Numbered from the stretch's first letter, positions 32,431-43,059 are shown. The stretch is DNA of 43,059 bases from Symbiodinium natans (GCA_905221605.1 CAJNDS010001003.1:1-43059), one strand, 5' to 3'. Numbers and translations are program-made. The notes: generated from the sequence alone by a model not told the origin.

Positions 32431-34330
32431 GCCGCCCACGATGTTTATTTCCACATCATTCCACATCTATAATTCATAGGCTTCCAGCAGGGTCGCCTGG
32501 AGCGGAAGGGGGGCGTCGGGTAAGGCCAGCAATGATGCGGCCGGAACTGGTGACTGCGCGCATCCCGCTTCTTCCGCCTCAACGCCGGGCAGCAGGCCTG
32601 CAGCTCTACTGGCGGCGCTTCCCGCAGGGTCGCCGCCAAATGCAACAGCGGCGCATACAGCTAGGGGGATGAGCAGCTTGCCAGCGGGCACGACCGGGCG
32701 CGCTGCAGGCGACGCGGGCGGCGCGAATCCCGCCGCGTGCCGCCGCGGAGATGACGCCGCCCCCCCCCCCCCCCCCGACCTCCGGACCCCGGATGGACAT
32801 AGCAAGCGGTTAAAAGGCGTGCGACAACATGCACAAGTGCCAGCAGTGCCGCAGTACCTATGACGCATCTCGCGCACCTCCGTCTTTGGCCCCGGGCGGC
32901 CCGAGCTCCTCTACTTCGTGCGGCTTCCTTTCATCTTCCACGTACTGTTGGTGACCGCTGGCTCCGGCGCTTTCTCCAAAACCGTGGTGCAGACAGCGCA
33001 GGAAGGGTGCGGCATAGCCCAGAGCAACGCCGCGCTCCCAAACTGGTTCGTTTGAAAGAGCAGCGCGTGAACTAGCTCCATGCCCATAAGCACCACATAA
33101 GCAATGGCTGACTTGAAGGCCACGCGACACGCGGGCAGTTGGTCAGCCTGGGATGACATTCAACGAGAACATTGAAGCGACAGCACAGCCGCGACTTCAA
33201 CATGACCGAAAAGCCGCATGCTCATCCTTGGAGGGACACCATGCAGCAATCATGCAGCTATGTCACCAGGTAGCCACAACGCTTCGCTGCTGCCGGAGTG
33301 TACTCGCCCCTCGTTTTTGAGACGCCCAACACGCTCTTCCGCTTCCTTTCCTTTTTCTTCTCTCCCGCCTTTTGGCCGAATCCTCAAAGTTGCGGTCCCA
33401 ACGCATTGCCGTGGCAGCCATAGCCGGATATAATCTATTGCGGCTTGCAAGTGTTGGGAATGTTTGGGAGTCCCTGGCGAGGATGCTGGGCGTCACTGGC
33501 GGACCAGCGCGTTTCGGGCGACCCGGAGACAGTGTCTCGCGCCAGCAGCCACCGACTTCCATGCCGAAGCTCCTTGACGCACCATCCTTCCAAGGAAGCT
33601 GCTTGGGAGGCCAGTGCGGATGCCGACATCCAGTGTTCGACCGTGACCTGGCACCATTCCCAATACGAGGGACCGTTGACCTTCGATGCGGCGGCACCTC
33701 ATCGCAGCGACGAGGGTTCACGGTTGGAATCCGCCTAAAACTGCCGCGTGCCTGAGGTAATTATGGTCGCCAAGAACAATGGGGAAACGACAAAAAGCGA
33801 GAACAGGGCATGGGCAGGGGCAATCGCCTTTTCGCGGAATCGCCTTGGTGGGGCCCTGCATGCTACCACCAGGTTACGCGGAATGCTGATAACGGTGCAA
33901 TGCGCGAAAACCGCTAAGCAACGATTCCCGGGAGACCGTGTCGTACGCTTTGGCCGTTCATATGAAACGCGGGTAAACGTTTGGATGGTAACTCCTCGCG
34001 CTTGTTGAAGCGGGAACCTCGCTGCATCGGTGCACGTACGACATTCGGGATACGAGAAGACGTTGCGTTGCCCGTCGCATCCCGTCGCTATACAGCACAT
34101 GCTGCGTGCAGCTTTGCGCAAGCCGTTTTGCGAGCTGGCGCGTCCGCTTCCGGCAAAGGCCGAGGCACGTCGGCGCACAGGCGCGTCACCCAGCATGCGC
34201 CCTCTTCAACCGGCCCCGCGGCTCACAATCGGCGGCCAAGGGAATGCGAAAGTGTTTAGGGCGTACGGCTCTGCAGGAGGAAGATCTAATCGCGCGCACG
34301 GTTGCCTCTACTAAACCTGAACTCCTGAAA
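32431..34330. other. GC-rich stretch with LINE remnants and no resolved gene
   Basis: Many overlapping Ala/Arg/Pro-rich frames on both strands, none with convincing borders. One minus-strand frame from ATG 33159 reads MSSQADQLPACRVAFKSAIA and then hydrophobic residues; an overlapping frame ends KPHEVEELGPPGAKDGG. Either could be a fragment of the antisense LINE-A 5' region or a host exon. A C17 run lies at 32760-32776. Confidence 0.35.
32760..32776. repeat. C17 homopolymer (G17 on minus strand)
   Basis: Seventeen consecutive C in GC-rich DNA next to the antisense LINE-A copy. Confidence 0.9.
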
Positions 34331-34339
34331 CCCTAACCC

Positions 34340-35300
34340 TGTAACCTAAATGAAGAGGCGACATGGGCTACACCACTCGCAGTGTTCTCGGGCGCGGCAG
34401 AAGGAGCTCCGGCAGCACTCCAGGCGGTGGAACTCCAATTCGTTGCTTGCATGGTCGGAGCTATGACGGGCAGCGACCTTGCTCCAGCTGCGCTGTCTTT
34501 GTCGCAAGCTGCAAAGTTCAAAGACATATCGGACATGTCGTCTTTAATTTGTTGCCTCCTAACTCCTGGACTGTCATTTTCTTATTCTCGACATTTACGT
34601 CACGTGAGTGGCGATACAACCATCATGCATTTTGCTTTGTTCGCGTTGGTCAATGCATGTCATCGCGAGTTGCAAGAGAGTTCCGTCCGTACCAGATTGG
34701 CGCGAGTGACCTACGAGAAAGACCGGTCCTGGATTAACAACAAGACGATGAGTCACTGCAAAAGCACCGCATCAGAAGGACCCAATTCTGACTTCCGCTT
34801 TCCAGACATGGTTGCATCCGCGTGGACCCACCAAATCGCAAAGCCGAGGTCGAGAAGACAGCAGAGGATGCATCAGCCCCCCCCCCCCCCCGCACGGCCT
34901 CAACGCCTTGAGTCGTTTGTAACATTGCGCTTTTCCCTGATGCGGTGTAGGCCATCCAAGTCATTGAAATACCTCGCCAATCAGAAGATCCCTTGCCTTC
35001 AAACAGCACTCTCTGAACCCCAACCCCAGGGAAGTTTGCAAAAAGCCCGTTGCCCTCCCGAAATCCCGCTGCCAACCTGCTCCAGTGCTTCTGGATGCTT
35101 CGATTGTTATCCGTTTCGGAGCATCAAGAGCCCTCTCTGAGCGTGCTGGCCAGGAAAAACAGCCAGTGCTTAAATGGCACCATCGACTTGTCTACGACGA
35201 AGCGGCAAGGCCTTACGGAGATTTATGAGATCACACTCGGCCACTATACAGCCAAGGGATGTTGACAGAAGAGTGCTACCACAGCGGCTGCCCCACATGA
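34340..35300. other. Weak coding signal on both strands
   Basis: On plus, 34385-34540 reads EGAPAALQAVELQFVACMVG and later ALSLSQAAKFKDIS, protein-like but with no fixed borders. On minus, 35075-34900 reads GFREGNGLFANFPGVGVQRV. CCCTAACCCTGTAACC at 34329 resembles a telomere word. A C15 run lies at 34877-34891. I cannot assign a gene. Confidence 0.3.
34877..34891. repeat. C15 homopolymer (G15 on minus strand)
   Basis: Fifteen consecutive C. The third long C tract in the window. Confidence 0.9.
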
Positions 35301-35305
35301 GATAC

Positions 35306-35435
35306 CTCGTTGTCGATTCTGATATACTAGAGGAAGATTCGTTGGCACGAAGCCCTTCACGCACGATGCGAACAACGCGAAGTAACGCATCGTACTCATA
35401 AGGCTCCAGCTGTGATCCGATCTGGAATTGTCCAC
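35306..35435 (-). CDS. Isolated internal exon, function unknown
   Basis: Bounded by the acceptor GCTGAG before G (35435) and the donor GTATCT (35305). It encodes 42 full codons with 2 nt over at each end: FQIGSQLEPYEYDALLRVVR followed by IVREGLRANESSSSISESTT. Composition and borders are good, but flanking exons were not found. It fits the minus-strand direction of other genes. Confidence 0.45.
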
Positions 35436-35439
35436 CTCA

Positions 35440-35800
35440 GCAATGGCTGACGGTGAACCACATGGACACAGCAGGAAGAACGTTAAGCTGCCGTCCCTTG
35501 ACCTTTACTGACTTCCCCGCCTACAAACTCATACATACACTCGCGGTTTCAGTGGTTTGCTCCCGTAAATCTAAAAGGCTCAGCTTCCACCCAGCAGCTT
35601 CCGTCATGTCACTTCCCACCTCTTGGAATCCAAACTCATGACGAAAGTTTCATCGCTTCATGGCCGTGCGTAGGGAAACAAGGTCAAACCACAGGGATCA
35701 CGAAAACCAATCCAGGACAACAAACATGCAGTGCAGTGCAACCGCCTCCTTGTGCTCATTACCTCTCTTCTAGTAAACCCCTGGAACCCCTAGTCTTTGA
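35440..35800. other. Spacer without recognisable features
   Basis: No protein-like frame or repeat is seen before the GT/GC tract begins at 35803. Confidence 0.4.
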
Positions 35801-35802
35801 AC

Positions 35803-36345
35803 CTGTGTGTGTGTGTGTGTGTGCGTGTGCTGTGGGTGTGCGTGCGTGCGTGCGCGGTGTGCGCGTGTGCTCGTTTCGTGCGCGTGAGCGCGGGAGCGTG
35901 TGCGCGTGCGCGTGTGCCGCGCGTGTGCGAGTGTGAGCGTGTGCGTGTGCGCGTGTGCGCGTGTTGCGTGTGCCGTGTGCGCGTGTGCGCGTGTGCGCGT
36001 GTTGCGCAGAAGTGCGCGTGCGTGCGCGCGCTGTGCGCGCGCGTTGCGCCGCGTGCGCGCGCGGTGGCGCGCCGCGTGCCACGAGCGTCATGTGCGCGTG
36101 GTGCAGCGTGTGCGCGGTGGCGCGCGTGTGGCGCGTGTGCGCGTGTGGCCGCGTGTGTGCGTGCGCGCGTGTGTTGCGCGCGTGCGAGAGAGTGAGAGCG
36201 CGCGCGATGGGATAGCGGAGGGCGCGCGCTTGAGAGGGCGCGCGGGTCGCGCGGGCGCGCGGAGAGAGTGGGCGACGTAGTGCGCGCGTGCGCGCGTGCG
36301 CGCGTGCGCGCGTGCGCGCCGTGTGGAGTGGCGTTGTGAGCGTGT

Positions 36346-36377
<32 letters not shown>

Positions 36378-36534
36378 CGTGTGCGCGTGTGCGCGTGTGC
36401 GCGTGTACGCGTGTGCGCGTGTGCGCGTGTGCGCGTGTGCGCGTGTGCGCGTGTGCGTGTGTGCGTGTGTGCGCGGGTGCGCGGGTGCGTGCGTGCGCGT
36501 GCGTGCGCGTGCGTGCGTGTGCGCGTGTGCGCGT

Positions 36535-36566
<32 letters not shown>

Positions 36567-36568
36567 TT
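35803..36568. repeat. Alternating GT/GC (purine-pyrimidine) tract, about 770 bp
   Basis: The sequence is mostly GTGTGCGCGTGTGCGC-type alternation, with short interruptions by GAGAGTGAGAG, GGTGGCGCG and similar words. The purest part, GTGTGCGC repeats, is at 36348-36470. Frames through it give His/Thr/Ala/Arg or Val/Cys/Ala repeats that are by-products of the repeat. Such alternation favours left-handed Z-DNA in general. Confidence 0.95.
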
Positions 36569-36733
36569 TGGTTGAAACGCGCAACCTAGATGCACTTCGG
36601 CCAACCGGCTCGAGCACTCAACCGTCGGCCCGATTTCTTGCACTGGGCCCCCCCCGTGCCCTCATCCCCGAGCCCATCTACGTCGACCCGATCTCGGGGC
36701 CAATGCTATGCCACCTATCCCCTATGTAGATCT

Positions 36734-37223
36734 TCACTCTTCTGCTGAGCACGAGGCAGACGGCACCACGCCATTCCCCCTCAAAAAGAATATGAGGGGA
36801 AGTGACAAAATCAGCATGGCACAAAAACAGGATGCAACACCAATGTTCGATGCCTCCGCGGCCTCCATGGCGATCAGCCCGGTGATTGCAAAGACGCTCT
36901 CACACACTTGACTATAGTCTTCATAAGTATAAGTCTCCACAAGCTGTTGATACGCTGTTTTTTTGGCTATCGAGAATCGAAAACCACAAGATTGCCCCCG
37001 GAACTCTTGGCCACGCTTGGCGCCTCTTAGGCCCTCTGAAACCAGCGGCAGGAGCTGCATCAACAGAGTCCGGACATGACGGGCCATGTGCATCACCCGT
37101 GGCATCAACTAGCAATCCTGGACCGGAGGCTGGAGGGTGAGAGGGTGACACGCCTTCATTGGGCTGTTTCGCACGCCGCTCGCAGCCTGCTGGTGCCAGC
37201 CTCGCGTTCTCCTCGTAGCTCAT
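36734..37223 (-). CDS. Gene C: unknown protein with hydrophobic C-terminal segment (exons incomplete)
   Basis: A start ATG at 37221-37223 gives MSYEENARLAPAGCERRAKQ followed by a Pro/Ala/Gly/Asp-rich stretch to about 37040. Downstream on the same strand a terminal frame reads YSQVCESVFAITGLIAMEAA and then IGVASCFCAMLILSLPLIFF, a likely membrane helix, and ends SCSAEE before TGA at 36734. The two parts are in different frames and need an intron between roughly 37040 and 36920 that I could not fix. Perhaps a small membrane protein. Family not recognised; the two parts could also belong to different genes. Confidence 0.4.
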
Positions 37224-37229
37224 CCGACG

Positions 37230-38190
37230 GACAGTGGACGGGCGACGACGGGGCCAAGTTGCTTACAAGCAGTTCGGCTCAGCTGCTGGTCAGCTTTCCG
37301 GCGAGCTGCTTGGACTCAGGAGACCACGCCTGGCATGAAACATCTGCACATATGGGCTCGAGGTCCCGCACAAGGCTGCGCTACGGTTGCCGGATGCTCA
37401 ACTCAGCAGCTTCTGGTGCAGCAGGCTCGTAAAACCCATGAAGAACTATGTCGGCAGCTCCAGTGTCGAGGATTTGATCTCTCTCGCAGCCGGTGCATCT
37501 CATGCCTTTGACACGAAGCAGACACAAGTTGACGAGGAATCCACGTTGCAGACCCTGGGCTGTCTAGAGTCTAGACTTCTCGGCCAAGCAGCTCGTAAGT
37601 CTCGCGCTGGCCACCTTGCGGAAAAGCTCGCACGCGCTCAGAACCAAGTGATCTCAACATGTGGAATGTGGGATGCTTTGGCCTTTCTGAACCCCGTGCG
37701 ACTCCGTCTGGAACCGTAGTTGGTGCTGGCTGTTTACATTGGACCTTTAGCGTATAAACGGTATAGAACTAGAATGCTCTTGATGCGCTGAACATTTTGG
37801 ATGGGCACTTCCTTACATGTTGATGTCTTGGCTATGGAAAGCAGCGCCTGGTACATTGACAAATCATTTGCGTATACGCCTCCGAAGGAGCCTCCATTGC
37901 TCCGACATTCCATTCCTGCTATGGGGGTGCGAAAACCTGTTCTTCGAGGATGTTCGACACGCAACTGGAAGGTGTGCACGCATGCAGGCGTGCAGGCGTG
38001 CGGGGGTGTGTGCGTGTGTATGTTATCACCGCAAGCTGTTCAGAATGTGGCTTGATTTTGCTAGGTATTTCTGGGTTTTGGTTGGCTTTCTTTGGTTGTG
38101 CTTGCGTGAATAAGATCGGATCTGTGCAAGTCAGGCTTAAGTCAGGGCGCTTGCACATTTAACTTCGTGTGAATTACGTGATACTACGCC
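37230..38190. other. Intergenic or unresolved stretch
   Basis: A plus-strand frame at 37390-37719 (SSVEDLISLAAGASHAF, then LGQAARKSRAGHLAEKLARA) has protein-like composition but no start context, splice borders or partner, and opposes the local gene direction. The rest, including GC-rich GCAGGCGTGCGGG words near 37980, shows nothing supported. Confidence 0.35.
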
Positions 38191-38197
38191 TCTATGC

Positions 38198-38993
38198 CTA
38201 GACTCTTTTGTCGCTGTGCAAGTTGGGTAAACAGTTGGCAAGCACGCATGGCCTAGCTGGATCTAGCGGCATAGCAGGCATAGCTGCAATCAATCCGGCC
38301 TGGCAAGTCGCCGGCAGATTGCGGTGGATCCAGCTGATCCTGGCGCTACGGACTACGGAACCATCAACAGGACGGAGCTGAGATTTCCTCTCAAAACACT
38401 CCTCAGAGCGCGCAACTCTGCGAAGAGCCACCGCAGGGATGCGACGATCCAGCATCTCTTGGTACCTGTTGGCACAGAATGGATTGACGAAGACGTGGTA
38501 TTTGCAAGTTGCAGCTTCATGACGAGGCCTCTTCTTCGAAGACCAGAGCAACATCATCAGGACGCACAGCATGATGGTTGTGATGCCTGGAAAGCTCGCC
38601 CTCTGCAACACCCGCTTGATTTGAAGCTCGGACTCAAGACGGGCCAAGCGGCTGATGATCACAGCCCAATCGAACCGGGTGTACACCTCTCCAATTCATG
38701 CGATGGACTCACCACTCATGAGTGCGCTGGTGTTCGGACGCTGTCGCTGCGAGTTGAGCTTTGGCCACTTTGGCTGCTTCGGCTGCTTTGGCCTGGACCG
38801 TGACGCTGCCATCGGTCTCTTCAGACATCCGCAGGGATTCTGCAGAGGCAGCTGTCCAAACCTCAGCGTGACATAACACACCTGACCTTCTGTTTCTAGA
38901 GGCGGTACCCCTCTTGATGGGTACTTCTCTAAGGCAAATGCCCAGAAGGCTGTGGTAGGCAGGGATCCCAAACCTGCAACTGCCATGCTCCAT
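38198..38993 (-). CDS. Gene D: candidate single-pass membrane protein, function unknown
   Basis: An upstream exon starts after AG at about 38869 and reads VWTAASAESLRMSEETDGSV followed by the Ala/Lys-rich helix AKAAEAAKVAK. A GC donor after that lysine and the acceptor GGAGAG before GTG would join it in phase 0 to VYTRFDWAVIISRLARLESE (38686 onward), removing about 70 nt. The second exon then has a clear hydrophobic segment, TTIMLCVLMMLLW, followed by KKRPRHE, and continues with ANRYQEMLDRRIPAVALRRV to a stop at 38198. An ATG at 38993 precedes the first exon in the same frame, but the sequence between looks less protein-like. The predicted layout is a charged helical domain, one membrane helix and a basic tail. 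No family recognised. Confidence 0.45.
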
Positions 38994-39400
38994 TACCCCA
39001 GCACCAGCACCCTGGTGTGTGAGATCCGTGTCCTAGACCCCGTGGGCGCCGCGCATCCCAACGCAAATCCAGCGGTGCTCAGAGAGGTCAGCGAACACGC
39101 GTAGTTGAGTGCCTCGCGAATCTGTTTCAGGAGAAGACTGGGGGGAAACTTGGCCCGGTCACTGCCTCCAGAGGTAGAAACGGGCTCATTCGGGCCACAA
39201 GCACGAACTTCCAGCCTGACACACAGTCTTGCACCCTTCTTGCACAGCCAAGGTCTCAGATAAAGCACAGCTCCTGCCTTCCTGCTCGACGATTTCATCC
39301 AGCACCTGCGAGGCGCAGACGTCTCTGCGGCCTTATGCATCCTGAAAAGGGCTGAAGACTGCCTCGACCCATTCCAAGTGGCGAAGCCTGATACATTCAA
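38994..39400 (-). CDS. Weak candidate exon region
   Basis: Two overlapping minus-strand frames look protein-like. One reads LEVRACGPNEPVSTSGGSDR then FPPSLLLKQIREALNYACSL; the other, after a CGCAG acceptor, reads VLDEIVEQEGRSCALSETLA. They cannot both be coding over the same bases. Either could supply an upstream exon of gene D, but no phase-consistent join was found. Confidence 0.25.
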
Positions 39401-39409
39401 CAGGGCTTG

Positions 39410-42130
39410 AGGGACATGCCGAAAGCCACGCGCGACTCAACGAAAAAACTCTTCTGCTTGGTCGGGTGAAGCTGATGAAATCCTAATGTCACGATTACAC
39501 TCCCTTGAAAGCAAAACTTGTGCACACATGACGGTGAACGGCGAGGATTGGCTCAGGATCTGCCAACCCAAAAAACAGTTCAACATAAGCGTGCAGCAAC
39601 TGAAACGGCAACGGCTCGAAATGCTATTATGATGCCGATCACGCTGCGTACTGTGCCTGCTGACCAGACACGACCGGAATAGGGTTCGGCCTGACTAGAA
39701 GCAGCTGGAGAAGATCCAACTTGCATCGGCTTAAAAATGGCGAGCACCGAGTGGAGTGAGTTGAGCCCATGGCCGATCGCAAACGATGTAAGCCCGCCGA
39801 CTGAGACACCGCTGAAGACTGCAACAGTGCCTTCAACACTTTATCAATGAAATGTGCGCTTAATCGCGCACAAGAGTCACACGAACGAGGCATGCATGAA
39901 AGCATGGAGAGCCTGCAATAGATCCTTGTAAGACCTTGCCGTCAAAGATGTGCACGAAGACAACCTTGCACCACGTGACAAGAAGACGGCAACCTACGAG
40001 TAATAGTGTTGGGCCCGCTGTTGCAGAGCCCCTCTGCACAGGCAAGTTTGCCAACTGTCCTCTCTAGATACAAGTTGTCCAGGCCTTATGGGGTCCCGAA
40101 CCATATCCTGTCAAGTGATTTATGTATCGTCCCAGACATTTTGCTGCGTAGTCGTCCATGAGCCAACACTGCCGACACGCCCCTTGCGTCGCTGTAGTGT
40201 ATTGCCATGGACCGCCTTACGTCCCAGGTTGGAGATTCAAGTGCCCTAGAGCTGTGTTGCCTGGGATATCCAAGGCCGGGCCCTGAGCCTTCGTCTCTGT
40301 CCCTTTGAGTCCCTTCATCCCAGCCGCAAGGCTATTTACAAAAGCTTATACACATTTATAAAACGAGGGGAGGAGGGGAGGGGGCTCCATGCGGCTCCCA
40401 CATGCTCGCACGAATTTCATTAAACTGGGCAATGTTGAAATTCAGTTCCATGGGCCCTAAGTTGGGAGCCTGCAGATTTAAAACACAAGCAGCCCAATGC
40501 ATGTTGTCTAGCTCCTGTCACATCGCGTGAACAAGCAGGGCTTGGGTTGCTGCGCCAGCTCCAATCCACAGGCCGAATGATGGCAGGCAGAACACGTTAG
40601 CCTGCCACGCCGAGAATCGCAGACTGTGACGCTAGCGCCACAGAAGTGGCGAATAGATGATAGTAGAATAGAATAGATGTGCTGCAGCTTCAGATGCAAC
40701 ACAACGGGGCTGCAAAGCAAGGTGATGGAACTCGGGAAAAACATGCCCGCCACGCCACGGCCGTGGCAGCGAAGAGGAGCAAGCCGGCTTCGACCTGCGA
40801 CGCAATTTTTGAAGAAAAAGCCCTGGCTGGTTGTTGAATGATCTTGAGCTTCGAGCAGGCTGCATGTCGAAGAGACGGTGGCAGAGGTCTTTGGTAGCCC
40901 CTCCCAGCTTCTGCCTGGAAAAACACCCTGCAACGGCGCAAAAAACGGGCAGCTCGGCAGGTGCCACTGACACTGGGCCTGTGCGTCCAAGCCGCCACAA
41001 TGCCCAGCAGTAAGAGCCTCAGACGCGACACAGTATGGCCACATATGCGAACAGGAAGAGCGGTACCTACTGAAAAAGATGCGCACCAGTATGTGCCAGT
41101 AGATGTGAGCAGCATCAACTGTTCAAACTACTGACTCATGGGTAAAGCATTTTTCAATACTTCGAGCGACCCGGGGCTTGAGGACAGCTGAAGATACCAC
41201 CGGCAAAATGACGAGCGGCAAAGAGTTCGCCCCATGGCGAAAGGATCGGCAGAACAAACAATTTGTGCTTTGATTGCTCAGATTATCCTCAGATTTGTTC
41301 AGCTTAGAGAGGCCATGCAGTACTAAGTTGGACTAGGCGCATCAGTCTGAGGCTCTCTCTGATCTGATTCCTCCACGCACAATGCTGAGCCGCACACAGC
41401 GCCAGAAGTGTGGTGACGATTGTTTGGGCCAAGTCGCACAGCCCACACCGTGCCTCGAATGCACAGCCCACGATCATGACCCTTCCGTGGTCTCCATCAC
41501 TTGGGTTGGAACCTCCTCGGCGGTCAGCACTGCAGGAGCTGTTCGAGCCCGGGTATTCAGGAGAGGCACTCGCCCTGGGGATGCACAGCGTGAGAACATG
41601 GATGTGAGGAACGCCGCAAGACTCCGCAAGACTCCGCAGGCCTGGCAGCCGCGGCCTTTCGGTTACCATTTTCCCGAGACATCAGGGCTGGCGGGGCAAG
41701 CTGTGGCAGGCTACTTTCGTCCTACTTTCCCAAGTTTGCGATGACCCGAGCTGCCAAGGGCTCTACACCCGGGGACCAGGAACTCCGGAAATAAACATTG
41801 GAATGTTGGCGGATGGCGGACGGTAATGAAGGTTCGTTGGTACTAGTAGTGAGCTAGCGAGTCATTAACGCTGAAGTATGTCTTCTCTGCTCTGCGCAAC
41901 CAGTGTTTACCGATCGGTTCGACAAATACAAGCACCGCCAAGGAAATGATGCGCATGGGCATCAGTGCATGAGAAACCAAGACCACTGTGGCGCCGTCCC
42001 ATACGCAGCACTACGCGGGCCATTCACGTTTCTGCGCAAACTCCTGGCCTGTGCTGGGTGAAACGGGTGCTCTCGTGGCGTCACCTTTCAGTGACTGCCT
42101 CCTGACAGCCAACCTTCAGCCATCTTCAGC
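39410..42130. other. Long stretch without a resolved gene
   Basis: Overlapping short frames on both strands, mostly Ser/Arg/Ala/Cys-rich. The best is a minus-strand stretch near 41440-41304 (LCDLAQTIVTTLLALCAAQH then RNQIRESLRLMRL), without borders. A purine-rich patch GAGGGGAGGAGGGGAGGG is at 40365-40384. No RNA gene or repeat array recognised. Confidence 0.4.
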
Positions 42131-42141
42131 CAACGCTTGGC

Positions 42142-42798
42142 CTACTTCTCCTTGGGCTCGGCCTCGGGGCCTTCGGTAGCGTCGACAGATCCGGCCTCGG
42201 AGATGCCTGCAGCAGCCATGGCCGACATGGAACGTGTCGAAGGAGTCTCGGAGGAGTTGGCATCCGAGTGCTCCGAGAGGCCTTCGGCATCTGACCAGGC
42301 GTCTTCTTCATCGGAGCCAATGGCAAAGATAGAATCGCCTAGATTAGCATCGTCCACGCTGCCCGAGTCGCTCTTCTGCGGCGGCGGAAGACCTGTGCCG
42401 ACAGCTTCCTTCCAGGACTGCCCTTTTTGACGGACACCCTGCGCTATGCTCGCAACGCCCGAAGACACTTCACGGCTTTTCCGCGCTAGGCTTCCTTTCA
42501 GCTTACCACCTAAAGATCGAACACGGTTGACTGCTTCGTTGGAACTTGGCGCCGAGGAGAGCTCCGCATAGTTGGCCCTGGTGGATGGTAGTGTCCAGAA
42601 TACCTCTTCTTTCGGATCCTCCTGCAATCGGGTCCTCAGCCCCTCTCGCAGGTCTCCGGCTTTTCGGAAGACGGCTGTCTTCACCTTGTCCAGGCCGCCC
42701 TGGCCGCGCCTGCCGTCCTTCATGTCCGTAGCTTCTTCGCCTGCCTCGCCCGTCTCTGCGGGCGTTGCGTCCTTCTCCTCCAAGTTGCCACGGAAAAC
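42142..42798 (-). CDS. 3'-terminal exon of a Ser/Glu/Ala-rich protein
   Basis: The frame is open from 42820, with an AG-G acceptor at 42798 giving VFRGNLEEKDATPAETGEAG as the first residues. It is open for 218 codons to the stop at 42142. The sequence is hydrophilic: an acidic start, a Lys/Arg-rich middle (KVKTAVFRKAGDLREGLRTR and LGGKLKGSLARKSREVSSGV), then an acidic Ser/Asp-rich end (IGSDEEDAWSDAEGLSEHSD) and PKEK at the C-terminus. It is probably a disordered tail. Membrane-contact or sorting proteins often end like this, but no domain is visible here. The upstream acceptor near 42841 (AATAG before GCT) is an alternative border. The upstream exon at 42919-43059 probably belongs to it. Confidence 0.65.
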   Translation of the reverse strand, partial: VFRGNLEEKDATPAETGEAGEEATDMKDGRRGQGGLDKVKTAVFRKAGDLREGLRTRLQEDPKEEVFWTLPSTRANYAELSSAPSSNEAVNRVRSLGGKLKGSLARKSREVSSGVASIAQGVRQKGQSWKEAVGTGLPPPQKSDSGSVDDANLGDSIFAIGSDEEDAWSDAEGLSEHSDANSSETPSTRSMSAMAAAGISEAGSVDATEGPEAEPKEK

Positions 42799-42918
42799 CT
42801 CTCCAAACCCGGCGTGCAAGCATTGCCAGACTACTGCAGCCTATTATGGTGAGGTTGGTCTTCGAGGGTCTCCCCAGCTACCCCACAGCAGATTTAGCAG
42901 TGAGCGGGCGCTACTCAC

Positions 42919-43059
42919 CACAGGCCCCAAGACTTCAAGAGAGTTTTGGAGATGTGCAGCGCAGTGCTTTCTACGAGTATTGGGTGAAGTCCCAGATCTT
43001 CAGAAGCCCCCCGAAGACTCCCACAATGCCGAGCGGCCTGCTTGCTGACTTGCCGAAGA
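42919..43059 (-). CDS. Probable upstream exon of the right-edge gene (partial)
   Basis: A minus-strand frame is open from the window edge and reads LRQVSKQAARHCGSLRGASE, then LGLHPILVESTALHISKTLL. It ends at a strong GTGAGT donor (42918). A second frame over the same bases (GIVGVFGGLLKIWDFTQ) is also open but ends at a weaker GTAGAA site. The exit phase of 2 does not match the simplest acceptor of the terminal exon, so a small exon or another border is missing. Confidence 0.45.

Noticed and set aside
35759-36643. His/Thr/Ala/Arg-rich frame of 294 codons (minus) and Val/Cys/Ala frames (plus)
   Set aside because: They run through the GT/GC repeat in several frames at once; composition follows the repeat.
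37387-37719. Plus-strand 110-codon frame with protein-like composition
   Set aside because: No start context, splice borders or domain, and opposite to the local gene direction; kept only as a remark.
40508-41118. Three overlapping minus-strand frames of 120-190 codons
   Set aside because: All three are equally open with Cys/Ser/Arg-rich composition; none stands out as coding.

Overview
The window looks like nuclear DNA of a dinoflagellate, most probably a Symbiodinium-like species. Coding signal is broken into short exons. Every acceptor I could fix by frame and motif continuity is AG followed by G, and several donors are GC rather than GT. Nearly all probable host genes read on the minus strand, as in the long one-way gene arrays known from these genomes. 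LINE-type retrotransposon relics, simple repeats and GC-rich low-complexity DNA fill much of the rest. Gene order below follows plus-strand coordinates, so transcription runs right to left. Exon joins are my own inference from frame, phase and splice motifs; no transcript was available.

Left part (1-14.7 kb): a LINE relic (1-1093), an AT-rich island (about 1.1-2.3 kb), then the best-supported gene, a voltage-gated-type K+ channel with a C-terminal EF-hand pair (2585-6332, minus strand, N-terminus unresolved). Exons on the same strand at 7.1-8.6 kb may be its N-terminal part or a separate gene. The stretch 8.6-14.7 kb is mostly gene-poor, with telomere-like and short-period repeats and two weak minus-strand exon candidates.

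Middle (14.7-22 kb): four minus-strand genes in a row. Gene B (acidic tail, possible membrane segment), gene A (possible signal peptide, six consistent exons), gene G (several exons, charged C-terminal tail) and an RCC1-type seven-bladed beta-propeller gene in one uninterrupted frame. Immediately 5' of the RCC1 gene is a 1.9-kb polypurine tract (22.1-24.0 kb).

Retrotransposon block (24.6-32.4 kb): a decayed fragment of a LINE family called LINE-A here, then a nearly full-length but frameshifted second family (LINE-B, plus strand), then an antisense LINE-A copy split by a plus-strand, 5'-truncated LINE-A insertion that ends in a run of 15 A. LINE-B ORF1 carries five copies of a Cys/His motif that I cannot assign to a named family.

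Right part (32.4-43 kb): fragmentary minus-strand exons, a 770-bp alternating GT/GC tract, a gene ending in a hydrophobic segment (36.7-37.2 kb), a single-pass membrane protein candidate (38.2-39.0 kb) and the 3' end of a Ser/Glu-rich protein gene running off the right edge. I found no tRNA, rRNA, CRISPR or intact spliced-leader sequence.
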